Shown here: piece by piece, positions 17,272 to 26,436 of the stretch
How positions within the stretch are numbered: position 1 is the first letter of the stretch
Layout of the letters: every line of letters starts with the position of its first letter
Assembly (NCBI GenBank): GCA_910575565.1
Contig: CAJTFL010000004.1
Span: forward strand, 310,001 to 374,000
Direction: 5' to 3'
Source of the DNA: Lachnospiraceae bacterium
GTDB taxonomy: Bacteria; Bacillota; Clostridia; Lachnospirales; Lachnospiraceae
Length of the DNA stretch: 64,000 nt
The notes under the pieces: model-generated
Database searches by the model: none
What the model was told of the DNA's origin: nothing
Seen by the model: only the letters and a program-made list of their open reading frames with translations
Position numbers and translations under genes: made by a program

Positions 17272-17346
17272 ACTTATATACGATTGTAATTAATCGCAGA
17301 CCTCCATTATTCTACAAAATAATCTTTATAAAAATCGTCATACAGG

Positions 17347-18495
17347 CTAAAATATAGAATCATACAATTCTAATACTTTTGTAGCATTACGTTTCGCTGT
17401 ATAATTTTCAAATGCATATTTCCATGCCCTTTTTTGTATAGTACTTGCCAGTAAATGATCCCTCATACATTTCAGTAATATTCTTGATAATTCTTGCGCA
17501 TTTCCTGGCGGGTATAAAAAACCTGTCACATTATTTTCTATAAGCTCCGATGTCCCTCCAGAATTTGCGCCTATCACTACACAACCAGCCATCATTCCTT
17601 CTATTGTGGTTCTCCCAAATGCTTCTTGCCTGGCACATACGCACATACAATCATATTTCATTAAATTTTCCCTTATATTACCTGAAAATCCTTCATATGA
17701 AACTATATGTTCCATCCTATTTACTTTTATATACGACTGGATTTTTTCCCAATAAGGTTCATCTTCAATATTTCCCCAAATAAAAACTCTACATTTATTT
17801 ATCATTTCTTTTGGCAATAAACTAACAGCCTTCACTAATTCCATTTGATTTTTTCCATCACATATCCTTCCAACAATACAAATTTTAAACACATCACCCA
17901 TATGCTTTGTAGGCTCAATTTCCCCTTTGATATCAATCCCATTATAAATAACTACTATCTCTTTTTTTATGAATTCCTTCCATTTTTCCTTAATCGTTTT
18001 TGATACTGCAATTAATTTTGTTGCATTATTGAATAGCTCAAATTTACTCTTTGGATTTACAAATCTACATTGTAAATCTTCTTCTACAAACTCCCGAATA
18101 TGCCATACAACCGGAATCTTACACTTAATCGCAGCACGTGCAAGCATCCCGCAAGTAAGCATATTAATGTGCACAACTTTTATATTATTCTTTTGCAAAA
18201 AAATGCTCATCTTTATAACATCTATTTTGCAAAAAATAGGCCTAATGAGATCTTTGATTTTCTCAAACATTGTCATCCTATATTTTTGCGGCAATATCCA
18301 TATTTCATGCTGTTTAATTATATAATAGTTTACATTCATTTTTTTTAATTCATATTCAATATCTCCTTTTTTAGGCAGAACAACAATAGGATTATATCTA
18401 CCATCTTTAATAATATATTTCAATAACCCCAGCAAAGAATGCGAAGCGCCTGAATACAAGTCTGAACATCCATTTTGAATTGCAATATTTTTCAA
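17347..18495 (-). CDS. Glycosyltransferase family 4
   Basis: The 382-residue GT-B fold protein has an N-terminal acceptor region (GASHSLLGLLKYI) and a Rossmann-like donor domain (KICIVGRICDGKNQMELVKA, about 205-225). The conserved E-x7-E region appears as QEAFGRTTIEGMMAGCVVIG near 290. These features are typical of GT4 retaining enzymes that add a sugar from a nucleotide donor to the lipid-linked repeat unit at the cytoplasmic face. It belongs to the AT-rich operon. Donor and acceptor cannot be told from sequence. Confidence 0.88.
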   Translation of the reverse strand: MKNIAIQNGCSDLYSGASHSLLGLLKYIIKDGRYNPIVVLPKKGDIEYELKKMNVNYYIIKQHEIWILPQKYRMTMFEKIKDLIRPIFCKIDVIKMSIFLQKNNIKVVHINMLTCGMLARAAIKCKIPVVWHIREFVEEDLQCRFVNPKSKFELFNNATKLIAVSKTIKEKWKEFIKKEIVVIYNGIDIKGEIEPTKHMGDVFKICIVGRICDGKNQMELVKAVSLLPKEMINKCRVFIWGNIEDEPYWEKIQSYIKVNRMEHIVSYEGFSGNIRENLMKYDCMCVCARQEAFGRTTIEGMMAGCVVIGANSGGTSELIENNVTGFLYPPGNAQELSRILLKCMRDHLLASTIQKRAWKYAFENYTAKRNATKVLELYDSIF

Positions 18496-18542
18496 TTATT
18501 CACCCCCAAATAAATTTTTTTACTTTCGTTTTATTATATCGT

Positions 18543-19343
18543 CTAACGAGTAATAATGTATTTTATTGCATTTAAAACGCCGCCTTTTTCTCGCATTCTA
18601 AGTTTAAAGCGAAAAAAATAATGTACGGGTTTCCCTAATATTTTACCTATCTTAATTCCTACTATTCTGTTTATTTTTTTCTCTATCTTATAACTTTTTT
18701 CTTCTTCTGGTTCATACCAAGAGGCATTATAATGATGAATCGAATATGTATTTTTTGTAATTTTTAATTTCCCCGTATAATAGTTTTTAGGACAAAAATA
18801 TTCCGGTGGATATATTATGATATTCTTAACTTTTTCAATCGCTCCACTTCCTTGAAAACCATGTTTATATAAAATCTTTGTGACCCTTGTCACTACTGTT
18901 TCAGAATTATTTGTGCCATTCTTTTTCATAAAACTTTGCGTATTATAATAATCAATTATTTCTTTATAAATACTCATTTTAGGCATTGCTGCTAATCCAA
19001 GTCCTGGAGCTACTACCAATCTTTCTCCTGGCTCACATCCCATAAACGCTCCGTTTAAAACCAATTCATCTATCGGCTTTATTATTTCAACATCTGTATC
19101 AAAATATAATCCACCATGCTCATATAAGATTTTAAATCTCGCATAATCAGAAACAAAAGCCCATTTTTTGGCTTCATAAGCTTCCTTTACATATTCACAA
19201 CACCCGATATCAAAATTTGTCTCATCCCATCGTTTAATTTCATAGCTCGGACAATTTTTTTCCCAACTGTCAATGCATTTTACTGCCAATCTTGATAATG
19301 GCTTCCCGCCAAACCAACAATAATGTATAATCTTAGGAATCAT
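18543..19343 (-). CDS. GT32-type glycosyltransferase (DXD sugar-binding)
   Basis: The 266-residue product starts MIPKIIHYCWFGGKPL, the hallmark opening of the capsular GT32 family. It carries the donor and metal-binding region HGGLYFDTDVE (about 85-95). The family transfers hexose or hexosamine residues in capsule and EPS assembly. Its start overlaps the 3' end of the upstream polymerase gene by 11 bases, implying translational coupling. A second family member lies two genes upstream in the operon. Confidence 0.88.
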   Translation of the reverse strand: MIPKIIHYCWFGGKPLSRLAVKCIDSWEKNCPSYEIKRWDETNFDIGCCEYVKEAYEAKKWAFVSDYARFKILYEHGGLYFDTDVEIIKPIDELVLNGAFMGCEPGERLVVAPGLGLAAMPKMSIYKEIIDYYNTQSFMKKNGTNNSETVVTRVTKILYKHGFQGSGAIEKVKNIIIYPPEYFCPKNYYTGKLKITKNTYSIHHYNASWYEPEEEKSYKIEKKINRIVGIKIGKILGKPVHYFFRFKLRMREKGGVLNAIKYIITR

Positions 19344-20607
19344 ATTTTTCTCCCTTTAACATTACCTTCCTTTTATCACTCACAAACGGTAAAGATAAAA
19401 CATAATACACTAAATATCCATAATTTCCTCTCATTGATGAATTATATAATATTAAAACAATTGAACTTAAGGCAATTATGCTACAAACCTGGCATTTCGT
19501 CTTATCTACTATAATCCATTGTTTTTTTCTAATTTGAATAAACACGATAATAAAAAAGCAAAAATAAAGCGCCATTCCTATTAATCCTAACTCTAAATAT
19601 ATAAAAGAAGATGACATCCAATTATAATGGGTATATGAATACAATTTATAAAATTCTGAATACCAGCCAATATTTGTCGCAACCTCACAATTCCCTAGAC
19701 CTAATCCTGTCAGTATATGTCTTCCAGTTTTTAACAATTCGTTACACTGTCCAATAAACGTAAATCGGTTCATGTCCCCTGTACTAGTATATCCTTGTGA
19801 TGATGTCACATATCTATACATATGAGTAACTGTAAAAAAATCCGGATCTAATCTTGGAATAACAATATATAATATACGAATAGATACCAATGCCCCTATT
19901 ATAAAAACAAAAATTACCAGCACCTTTTTTAATGTAAAGTTAGTTATTAATAAAGCAAATACTGTGATCATTGCATATTCAATGTAAAAAATCTTCAATT
20001 CAGCGATTGCTGATATAATAAAAGAGCTGGCACTTTTCAACAAAAATAACCGGAGTGATTCCTTCTTATTTAAGTAACAAATAATCGAATTTGTTGTGAT
20101 CACAATTAAAAATATATTAAGTGGTGCATTTACATCTCCACCAATAAATCCAAATATGCCACCAATCCAGTCTTGTCTTTTTCCCATTATCAAAAATTCA
20201 AACATTACTGTGAAAAAGTTAACCCACGTTAAACGTTCAAATAATTTTAGCCCGCCTTTTACCCATAAAACACAAGAAAAGAAAAAAACAAAATATCGAA
20301 AATTATTTCTAATCGCCCATAACAATAACATAGGTGATTTCAAATTCAAGAGCGATATTATTAATGCATAGCTAAAAAAAACAAAAACCCAAATAGTTAA
20401 AGGCTTTACTAAACCTGTAAAAAGTTTTTTATAATTCCCTTTATAAAATAAATTCATCAACAGTAAGATATTTGCCAAATCAATAGTATAAAACAAACTA
20501 TGGGCAGCCGGTATAAAACTGCTAATCAATCCTACTGAAAAATCAACTATAAGGATATATTGAATTAATAATTCGTTTTGTTTTAGCTTTGAAACTTTAA
20601 ACTTCAT
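19333..20607 (-). CDS. Wzy-like polysaccharide polymerase
   Basis: The 424-residue protein is a polytopic membrane protein with about 10-12 helices and one large extracytoplasmic loop near residues 240-320 (RLDPDFFTVTHMYRYVTSSQ, GLGLGNCEVATNIGWYSEFY). That topology and the O-antigen ligase/polymerase-like loop fit Wzy. It would join flipped repeat units outside the membrane. Sequence similarity within Wzy proteins is poor, so the call rests on topology and on sitting between glycosyltransferases in a Wzx operon. Confidence 0.75.
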   Translation of the reverse strand: MKFKVSKLKQNELLIQYILIVDFSVGLISSFIPAAHSLFYTIDLANILLLMNLFYKGNYKKLFTGLVKPLTIWVFVFFSYALIISLLNLKSPMLLLWAIRNNFRYFVFFFSCVLWVKGGLKLFERLTWVNFFTVMFEFLIMGKRQDWIGGIFGFIGGDVNAPLNIFLIVITTNSIICYLNKKESLRLFLLKSASSFIISAIAELKIFYIEYAMITVFALLITNFTLKKVLVIFVFIIGALVSIRILYIVIPRLDPDFFTVTHMYRYVTSSQGYTSTGDMNRFTFIGQCNELLKTGRHILTGLGLGNCEVATNIGWYSEFYKLYSYTHYNWMSSSFIYLELGLIGMALYFCFFIIVFIQIRKKQWIIVDKTKCQVCSIIALSSIVLILYNSSMRGNYGYLVYYVLSLPFVSDKRKVMLKGEKYDS

Positions 20608-20628
20608 TATTAATCTCCTTAACGATAA

Positions 20629-21597
20629 TTAACTTTCATTATCTCCTAACTTTAAATCGATTACATAGTATAATCGCAAACTAATCAAAAATAAAATTGA
20701 CTTTAATCTATCATATATAAAAAAGGTATGCTTTATCGGATATTTTTTATCAATTATATTTGCATACTCTTTTCGATAAAGTTTTCCTCGGCACATAGCC
20801 TTCATATATAACATCGCTATATGATTTCTCATCAAAATCAATAATTCTGAATCTTTCTCGGCAGCAAACAATTGCTCTAACTCTTTGCAGCTATTAATAA
20901 GATCTATTCCATTTTTAGTCTTATCTTTTGCCTTTGTTATTGAATTTCCATGTCTTAAATAATGATAAAAAATCAAATCAGATGCATATATTTTTTTAGC
21001 ATAATAAACCACTTGAGGTGTCCATAATTCATCCTCATGAAAAATCCCTTCTTTAAAATATAAGTTATAATTAATCAGGAATTCTTTTTTATAAACGCCA
21101 AAGCATACCGGCGCGTATAAGGTTCTTTTTCTAAGTTCGCTTTTTAAAAATGCGATCCCATCATAAAGCCTATTTTTTTTGCTGGCATAACCATAAATTT
21201 TATACTGTTTAGAATCTCTTTCTTCTATAAATCCTGTATATACAATATCCGGATATTCTTTTTCTATTACTATTTCTTGTAATTTTTTTAAACAGCCCTG
21301 TTCAATGTAATCATCTGAATCTATAAAAAGAATATACTCCCCTAATGCGACTCTCATTCCAATATTCCGGGTATTCGACAATCCCGTGTTTTTTTCTTTT
21401 TTAATAATATGTATAAATTCATATTTTAAATATGATTCGGCTATGTTTAAAGAACCATCTGTTGAACAATCATCTATAAGCAGCACTTCATAATCCTTGA
21501 AATTTTGCTTTACTATACTGTCTATGCATTTATGCAAATACATTTCAACATTATATATTGGCACTATAATCGAAAAAAACATATTATCTTTAACCAC
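20629..21597 (-). CDS. Glycosyltransferase family 2
   Basis: The 322-residue protein opens with the GT-A signature FSIIVPIYNVEMYLHKCIDS and EVLLIDDCSTDGS. The metal-binding DSDDY (LFIDSDDYIEQG) follows near residue 95. It is an inverting transferase of the EpsJ/CpsJ style. The C-terminal third contains LRHGNSITK, common in this group. Donor unknown. It is separated from the polymerase gene by 21 bases and from the next upstream gene by 6 bases. Confidence 0.9.
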   Translation of the reverse strand: MVKDNMFFSIIVPIYNVEMYLHKCIDSIVKQNFKDYEVLLIDDCSTDGSLNIAESYLKYEFIHIIKKEKNTGLSNTRNIGMRVALGEYILFIDSDDYIEQGCLKKLQEIVIEKEYPDIVYTGFIEERDSKQYKIYGYASKKNRLYDGIAFLKSELRKRTLYAPVCFGVYKKEFLINYNLYFKEGIFHEDELWTPQVVYYAKKIYASDLIFYHYLRHGNSITKAKDKTKNGIDLINSCKELEQLFAAEKDSELLILMRNHIAMLYMKAMCRGKLYRKEYANIIDKKYPIKHTFFIYDRLKSILFLISLRLYYVIDLKLGDNES

Positions 21598-21603
21598 CTT
21601 TTA

Positions 21604-22326
21604 TCATCTTTTTAATTTTCTCTTTATACAATTTCTTGTTGATTCTCCAATAACTCTTGTAAAAAATGCAATTAGCTTATCCTTAGATTTTTCTTTTTTA
21701 TCCTTCCAAGTCCCCGCATATCTATGAATGGAAATAGTATTGTCCGTAATTTTTTCTTTATAGGTATAACAATTAATTGGAGAAAAATATTCAACTGGAT
21801 ACACCCTGCATTTATCCAAATTTTGTATCGTATCCTCTACGTATTCATATCCATATTTATTCGATAAAAGTTCATATACTCTTTGAGAGTTAGGTTTTTT
21901 ATTTATTTCTCCATTTACAACAAAATGTTCCCCATCATAACTTTCCATTATATCTTTTACAAATTTTGATTTTTTTTCCGCTCCAAATGTTGCCGTACAT
22001 AATGAATATTTACTTTCAACACCAATAAATGCAATATTATTTAAAACAGAATCAAATGATTTAACGACTTCCACATCTGTATCTAAATAAATGCCGCCAT
22101 AATTATATAATGCATATAGCCTTGCATAATCTGACACAAATGCCCATTTATGAGCATCATACGCTTCTTTAACATATTCATTAATTTTTACATTAAAATT
22201 AGATTCATTCCATTCTTTTATTTCATAATCAGGATTAAATCTTTTCCATTTATGAATATAATTTATAACATCTTGTGGCTTTTCTTTCTCACCAAACCAA
22301 CAGTAATGAATTACCTTAGGTATCAT
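21604..22326 (-). CDS. GT32-type glycosyltransferase (second copy)
   Basis: The 240-residue product begins MIPKVIHYCWFGEKEKP and has the donor site YGGIYLDTDVEV near residue 80-90. It is clearly paralogous to the GT32 gene at 18543-19343. The two probably add different residues of the repeat unit. Its start overlaps the stop of the Alg13-like gene by 4 bases, so the two are translationally coupled. Confidence 0.88.
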   Translation of the reverse strand: MIPKVIHYCWFGEKEKPQDVINYIHKWKRFNPDYEIKEWNESNFNVKINEYVKEAYDAHKWAFVSDYARLYALYNYGGIYLDTDVEVVKSFDSVLNNIAFIGVESKYSLCTATFGAEKKSKFVKDIMESYDGEHFVVNGEINKKPNSQRVYELLSNKYGYEYVEDTIQNLDKCRVYPVEYFSPINCYTYKEKITDNTISIHRYAGTWKDKKEKSKDKLIAFFTRVIGESTRNCIKRKLKR

Positions 22327-22829
22327 TTTATCCCCTCAAACAGGTTTTCTACAATTTGTTCAAATTGTTTACAGAAAATATCGTTATTGTTTTCAAATTT
22401 TGCCCTCATGTGTGACACAATATCGCTATAATTTTTAATAACCTCCCCAATCTTCTCCACATTTTCCACCACAATTATATTTCCCATCCGACTGGCAACT
22501 GCATGGCTAAAATTCACTTGATGATCATTAATATGCTCTCCAAATTTAAACTTTCTAGGTATCACAACTGGAATTTTTCCAATCTTTACCGGCATAAGAA
22601 AACTTGACGGCCCTCCATGAGTTATAATAATTCTTGCATCCAAAACATATTTTTCCATTTCTGTATACGTAAAAAGTTTCTGATATATACAGTGTTCAGG
22701 TTTGTATGTACAAAATCCGCTCTGAACTATTACTTCCTCTGTTATAACTCCATTCTCCACCAACTTATCTATCTGTTCTAATAGCCTATTGAAAGGCTGC
22801 TCATGCGTGCCTACCGTAACGAAAATCAT
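22323..22829 (-). CDS. Alg13-like (PssE/EpsF-type) glycosyltransferase subunit
   Basis: The 168-residue protein begins MIFVTVGTHEQPFNRLLEQI, the signature of the Alg13/GT28 C-terminal domain that binds the nucleotide sugar. ITHGGPSSFLMPVKIGKIPVVIPR (about 75-98) is the conserved donor-binding loop. It functions as a heterodimer with the Alg14-like protein encoded just upstream, adding the second sugar to the lipid carrier. Length matches stand-alone Alg13 homologues. Confidence 0.9.
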   Translation of the reverse strand: MIFVTVGTHEQPFNRLLEQIDKLVENGVITEEVIVQSGFCTYKPEHCIYQKLFTYTEMEKYVLDARIIITHGGPSSFLMPVKIGKIPVVIPRKFKFGEHINDHQVNFSHAVASRMGNIIVVENVEKIGEVIKNYSDIVSHMRAKFENNNDIFCKQFEQIVENLFEGIK

Positions 22830-22846
22830 TCCCCATCCCTCTGTTT

Positions 22847-23296
22847 TTAAAAAATACTACCCAAATTGATTGCCTTTGGATATACCTTTTTCATTTCTTC
22901 CCACTCTACAATAAACTTATCTGTGATCGGATAGACTATTTTTCCAGTCATCGTAGGCTTATTTATCCGGTCAAAAACTTCTACATAAATTGTCTTACTT
23001 CCTAACAATTTTCCAATATAAAAAAACGGAACAGCCACCGCCGCCCCTGAAGAAATAATCAAATCCGGCTTTTCTTTTCTCAATACTTTCCATGCTAATT
23101 TCGTATTAACAATAAGCGCTTTTAAGCTACGATTTGTGGGATAATAGCAAGGATACATTTTTTCACCTTCAAGCACACTTCTAGCATCTTCTTTATCGAA
23201 CGTTACCCAAAACCTATCCTTATCTTTCCAAAACGGCTTAAGCATATATAAATGTGTTAAATGTCCTCCAGATGATCCAACTAAACAAATTTTCAT
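22847..23296 (-). CDS. Alg14-like (PssD-type) membrane-anchoring subunit
   Basis: I place the start at 23296, so that the protein opens MKICLVGSSGGHLTHL, the family signature. It is 149 residues. It has the hydrophobic segment AAVAVPFFYIGKLLGSKTIY that anchors the dimer and FDRINKPTMTGKIVYPITDK. Together with the Alg13-like partner it forms a split glycosyltransferase. Alternative starts 12 and 33 bases upstream are possible. It is the first dedicated polysaccharide gene after the integrase-like gene. Confidence 0.88.
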   Translation of the reverse strand: MKICLVGSSGGHLTHLYMLKPFWKDKDRFWVTFDKEDARSVLEGEKMYPCYYPTNRSLKALIVNTKLAWKVLRKEKPDLIISSGAAVAVPFFYIGKLLGSKTIYVEVFDRINKPTMTGKIVYPITDKFIVEWEEMKKVYPKAINLGSIF

Positions 23297-23367
23297 CCTT
23301 CCCGCCTTCATCCTTATAAAAATCAATAATGTTTGCCCATTAAAATGTAATCCTTATTTATTCTCGC

Positions 23368-24231
23368 CTACCCTCTCTCCCTAACCATCTCTTCCCCATA
23401 CCTCCCCAAACTCTTCTTCAAATCCTTCGGCGTACATTCCTTTTCTATCCCCGCCAGCACCCGGTATTTGTCAAATATATTCGTTACCATTTTCATTGAA
23501 AGCGGCTTCCCCAGCTTAGACAGAAACATCCTCCCGTCATACAGTCCTCCATGCTCAAAATACCCATGCTCTTCTATCCATTGCCACATCTGCCGCTGCA
23601 AATCCCTGGAATACAGATAAACCGCACAATTCCTTTCTCTTTTTCTCCGTATCGTCAAAACCGCCGTTTTCCGGTTATAGTCGTTTACTTCCATCCGCAA
23701 AAGCTCACTGATCTCAACCCTGTGGTAAAAAAGCAGTTTCATCATCACCTGATCCCTCAGGCATACGCGTTTACGGAAATCGCTGTCCAGCCCCGCATAC
23801 TCCCGGTCAATGGCCTGGAAAAACGCATCCACTTCCCTTTTCGTCAGCAGGGTATCCACCGAAGCTTCCTTGGGCTGCTCGGGCAGAGCCAGCTCCCGGA
23901 ACCCTTCTATCGCCCCTTCTCCCTTCAGATAGGATAAGAAGTACCCAAACACAAGGTATTTCCGGCAAACCGTAGAAAAACGGCGCTCTTTTTCCCTGGA
24001 AAGGTACTGCAGATATTCCTCCATTTTGCCTTCCAGATATTGTGGTGGAGCGCTAATGACTCTTTTCCTGCCATCTTCCTTATTTCCTTCCCTATCCATC
24101 TCCAGCCAGCGGAAAAACAATTCCAGATCCAACTTATAGGCCTTGGCGGTGCGTTCATCCAGCCCCCGGCTGGCTGACTGGGAATCAATAAATCCTTCGA
24201 TTAAATTTTGCAAAGTTAAATCCGGAACCAT
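23368..24231 (-). CDS. Degenerate tyrosine-recombinase-like protein at head of EPS operon
   Basis: I use the ATG at 24231 (GGGAG 7 bases upstream), giving 287 residues. An alternative start at 24282 adds 17. Residues 5-110 form a SAM-like core-binding domain. The catalytic domain begins near 150 (LLTKREVDAFFQ). The first catalytic Arg region is present (HRVEISELLRM). The HxxR box, however, reads TPKDLKKSLGRYG, with Lys in place of His and Arg. The protein then ends before any LGHxxxxxTxxxY box, so the nucleophilic Tyr is missing. It is unlikely to cut DNA but could still bind. Lying 72 bases ahead of the Alg14 gene on the same strand, it may be a DNA-binding regulator of the operon. That role is inference. 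Confidence 0.7.
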   Translation of the reverse strand: MVPDLTLQNLIEGFIDSQSASRGLDERTAKAYKLDLELFFRWLEMDREGNKEDGRKRVISAPPQYLEGKMEEYLQYLSREKERRFSTVCRKYLVFGYFLSYLKGEGAIEGFRELALPEQPKEASVDTLLTKREVDAFFQAIDREYAGLDSDFRKRVCLRDQVMMKLLFYHRVEISELLRMEVNDYNRKTAVLTIRRKRERNCAVYLYSRDLQRQMWQWIEEHGYFEHGGLYDGRMFLSKLGKPLSMKMVTNIFDKYRVLAGIEKECTPKDLKKSLGRYGEEMVRERG

Positions 24232-24416
24232 TTGTTTCTCCCATTCTTCAAACCAGAGCTGCCCTGGCATTCCCCTACGCAAGCCAGTGATAGCTCAAAG
24301 ATGAATACAGTAACACTTGCCGCAAAGCTACCCCGGGAAAGCCGTAAAACCAAATATTTTATAAATAACACATTGTTATTTGTAGTTAATAGGGAATAAA
24401 AATTTTGATGCGACCA

Positions 24417-24444
24417 TTTTCGCAGATTTCGCAAGTCTGCGAAA
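24417..24444 (+). repeat. 28-bp recombinase-type site, left copy (IR-L)
   Basis: This site is an exact reverse complement of 26068-26095. It contains arms TTTCGCAGA (24418-24426) and TCTGCGAAA (24436-24444) around a 9-base centre TTTCGCAAG, which repeats the left-arm motif. An arms-plus-short-centre layout is typical of tyrosine recombinase core sites. It lies 186 bases upstream of the integrase-like gene start. Confidence 0.8.
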
Positions 24445-24541
24445 AATATCAAGAATACCAAGTAAATTCAGGATTTTCCCGTTACCTGGTTATAGATTTG
24501 ACCACAAATCTGACCATGAATTCCAATCTAAACCTTACGAT

Positions 24542-24613
24542 AAATCTACTCATAAACGAACTACTAAATCCAGCCATAAACAAACGACTAAATCCAGCCA
24601 TAAACGAACGATA
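24542..24613. repeat. Three tandem 24-bp repeats
   Basis: Three head-to-tail copies of a 24-base unit (core AAATCCAGCCATAAACGAAC) lie just beyond the 3' end of the intact integrase gene. The first copy is diverged. They lie inside the segment bounded by the inverted 28-bp sites. No coding role is apparent. Confidence 0.65.
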
Positions 24614-24632
24614 ATCCCAACCAAATTTAATC

Positions 24633-25853
24633 CTAAAACAATCCTTCCCCTGCTCCCCTTTCCTGCCCCCGGATTTGTCCGTAAAACCGAGACAGGCTCT
24701 CCAAGCACCGCCGCTTGCTGTCCATGGAAGGGTGCACATACCGGTTCAGGGATATCTGCACATCCGAATGTCCCAGGATCTGGCTGAGGCTTTTAATATC
24801 CGCCCCGCCCTCGATGCAGTTTGTGGCAAAGGTATGACGCAAAATATGGAAATTTTTATGTTTTAGCCCTGCTTTTTTCAAAAGGCGCTTAAAGTGGTTC
24901 TGCAGCGTCCTTGGCTCCATCGGTTTATCCTTACCAAAAACATATTCCCCATCATGGCGAATTTCTGCGATTAAGCCTGAAATCATGGAAGACAAGGGAA
25001 TCTCACGCCGGGAATACTCGCTTTTTGGCGTAGTTTCCAATAAAGCGGTCTTCATCTTGCCTCCTTCTGTGGAAAGCCGCTGTACTGTTCGGCTTACAAA
25101 AATCACTCCATGCTCAACGTCTATGTCTTCCCATTTCAGGGCACACAGCTCCCCCAGCCTCAGCCCAGTATAAAGACACAGTACCGCCGCGGCCTTAGCT
25201 TTGTCAGTTTTTTGGCATAAGACAGACAGCAGGCCTGCCTGCTCCTTACGGGTCAGCACCTCCACTGGCTTGTTTTTCCGGCGGAAAACTGGCCTGTCCC
25301 ATGCTGGCATCACAACATGGTACTGCCGGGAGGCGAATTTAAAGATCTGGTTCAGCACACAGCAGATGCTTTTCTGGATACTTTCCGACAGACCTCCGGA
25401 AAGCTTTCCCCAGTCCAAGGCATTGCCGATGACGGATACCCCTACATCTCGGAGCAGGGGCTCCAAATGGATGCGGCAAACCAGGCTGTACTTCACGTAA
25501 GTAGACTGCTTCCTTGTCTGCTTTACCGCTTCAAGCCACCTGGCCGCCAGCTCGGAAAACTTAAAGGTCTCCGGCTGCATCGGGCATTGGGTACAGTCGT
25601 CATTGGAAGGCACAGTCTTTCCCGGTACTTCTTCTGATGCTTCCCTTGGCGCTTCCCTGAAGTTTCCACCGGAATCTCCCTGGCAATTCAGCAGGGAGAT
25701 TTTTTTCATGGTCAGCTTTTCCTTGGCTGCCTCGTATGTCCGGCCATACACCGAGCGGTACAGCTTCCTCCCCTTTTCCTTGCTATACGTCAGATACCGC
25801 CCTTCCCAGCGCCCGTCCTTCCGTTTCCTAATGTTTTCCCCATGCCTTGCCAT
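24633..25853 (-). CDS. Tyrosine recombinase (phage-integrase family), intact
   Basis: I choose the ATG at 25853 (MARHGENIRKRKDGRWEGRY), giving 406 residues. An N-terminal arm-binding AP2-like domain (about 1-55) is followed by a Ser/Pro-rich linker, a core-binding domain (about 95-190) and a complete catalytic domain. The catalytic set is present: YTGLRLGELCAL (Arg), FHILRHTFAT (HxxR), ILGHSDVQISLNRYVH (His and Tyr). It resembles Tn916/ICE-type integrases, yet no excisionase or other element genes flank it. The gene lies between two inverted identical sites, so its likely reaction is inversion of its own 1.7-kb segment. Confidence 0.88.
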   Translation of the reverse strand: MARHGENIRKRKDGRWEGRYLTYSKEKGRKLYRSVYGRTYEAAKEKLTMKKISLLNCQGDSGGNFREAPREASEEVPGKTVPSNDDCTQCPMQPETFKFSELAARWLEAVKQTRKQSTYVKYSLVCRIHLEPLLRDVGVSVIGNALDWGKLSGGLSESIQKSICCVLNQIFKFASRQYHVVMPAWDRPVFRRKNKPVEVLTRKEQAGLLSVLCQKTDKAKAAAVLCLYTGLRLGELCALKWEDIDVEHGVIFVSRTVQRLSTEGGKMKTALLETTPKSEYSRREIPLSSMISGLIAEIRHDGEYVFGKDKPMEPRTLQNHFKRLLKKAGLKHKNFHILRHTFATNCIEGGADIKSLSQILGHSDVQISLNRYVHPSMDSKRRCLESLSRFYGQIRGQERGAGEGLF

Positions 25854-26067
25854 GACAAGTTCCCCTTCCCTTTCCCTGGATTTTGACCACAAACCTGACC
25901 CCAAACGGGATGGATTTTCCCACTTTTTCCCGCCCCTGCCCCATCTTTCCAAAAAAACCGAAAAAAATAAGTAGCAATTCTTCAAGATATGTGGTAGAAT
26001 TACGTCGATGTTATCATAATTGGAAGAAAAAGTGGTTCTTTAGAAGGAAGAAACTTCTTATTTTTTC

Positions 26068-26095
26068 TTTCGCAGACTTGCGAAATCTGCGAAAA
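26068..26095 (-). repeat. 28-bp recombinase-type site, right copy (IR-R)
   Basis: This copy is identical to IR-L (24417-24444) but inverted. Flanking bases differ apart from short A/T runs, so the match is confined to the site. A lone half-site TCTGCGAAA recurs at 26230-26238, outside the bounded segment. Confidence 0.8.
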
Positions 26096-26436
26096 AGGCA
26101 TTGCAAAACCATCAAAGCAACTTACGGATTTGATGATTTTACGACGCCTTTATTTTGTGTACTGTAAACTAATACAGCATTGCATTAATTCTCTAGTAAA
26201 TCCCACTTGCTGCCCGCGCCATTTGCACATCTGCGAAACTCACCATAGCACCGCTACGCCTTGGTTTTACGGTGATAAGGAAGTATTTACAACAACTTAT
26301 CATTAACGCTGACAAACAGGGTGCATATAGGTAGGTATGACAGATTATGTTGTACCTACTTATTTTTTGTTGCAGTTTTTATTTATTTCAGCTAAAATCA
26401 ATACACAAGATTGTTAGAGAGTGGGTGAGTGAAATT
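26096..26436. other. Intergenic region between integrase segment and BREX graveyard
   Basis: No gene is supported here. It holds the extra half-site at 26230-26238. It also has a 7-bp inverted repeat, GTAGGTA (26331-26337) and TACCTAC (26353-26359), followed by TTATTTTTT, which could act as a weak terminator on the plus strand. Confidence 0.45.
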
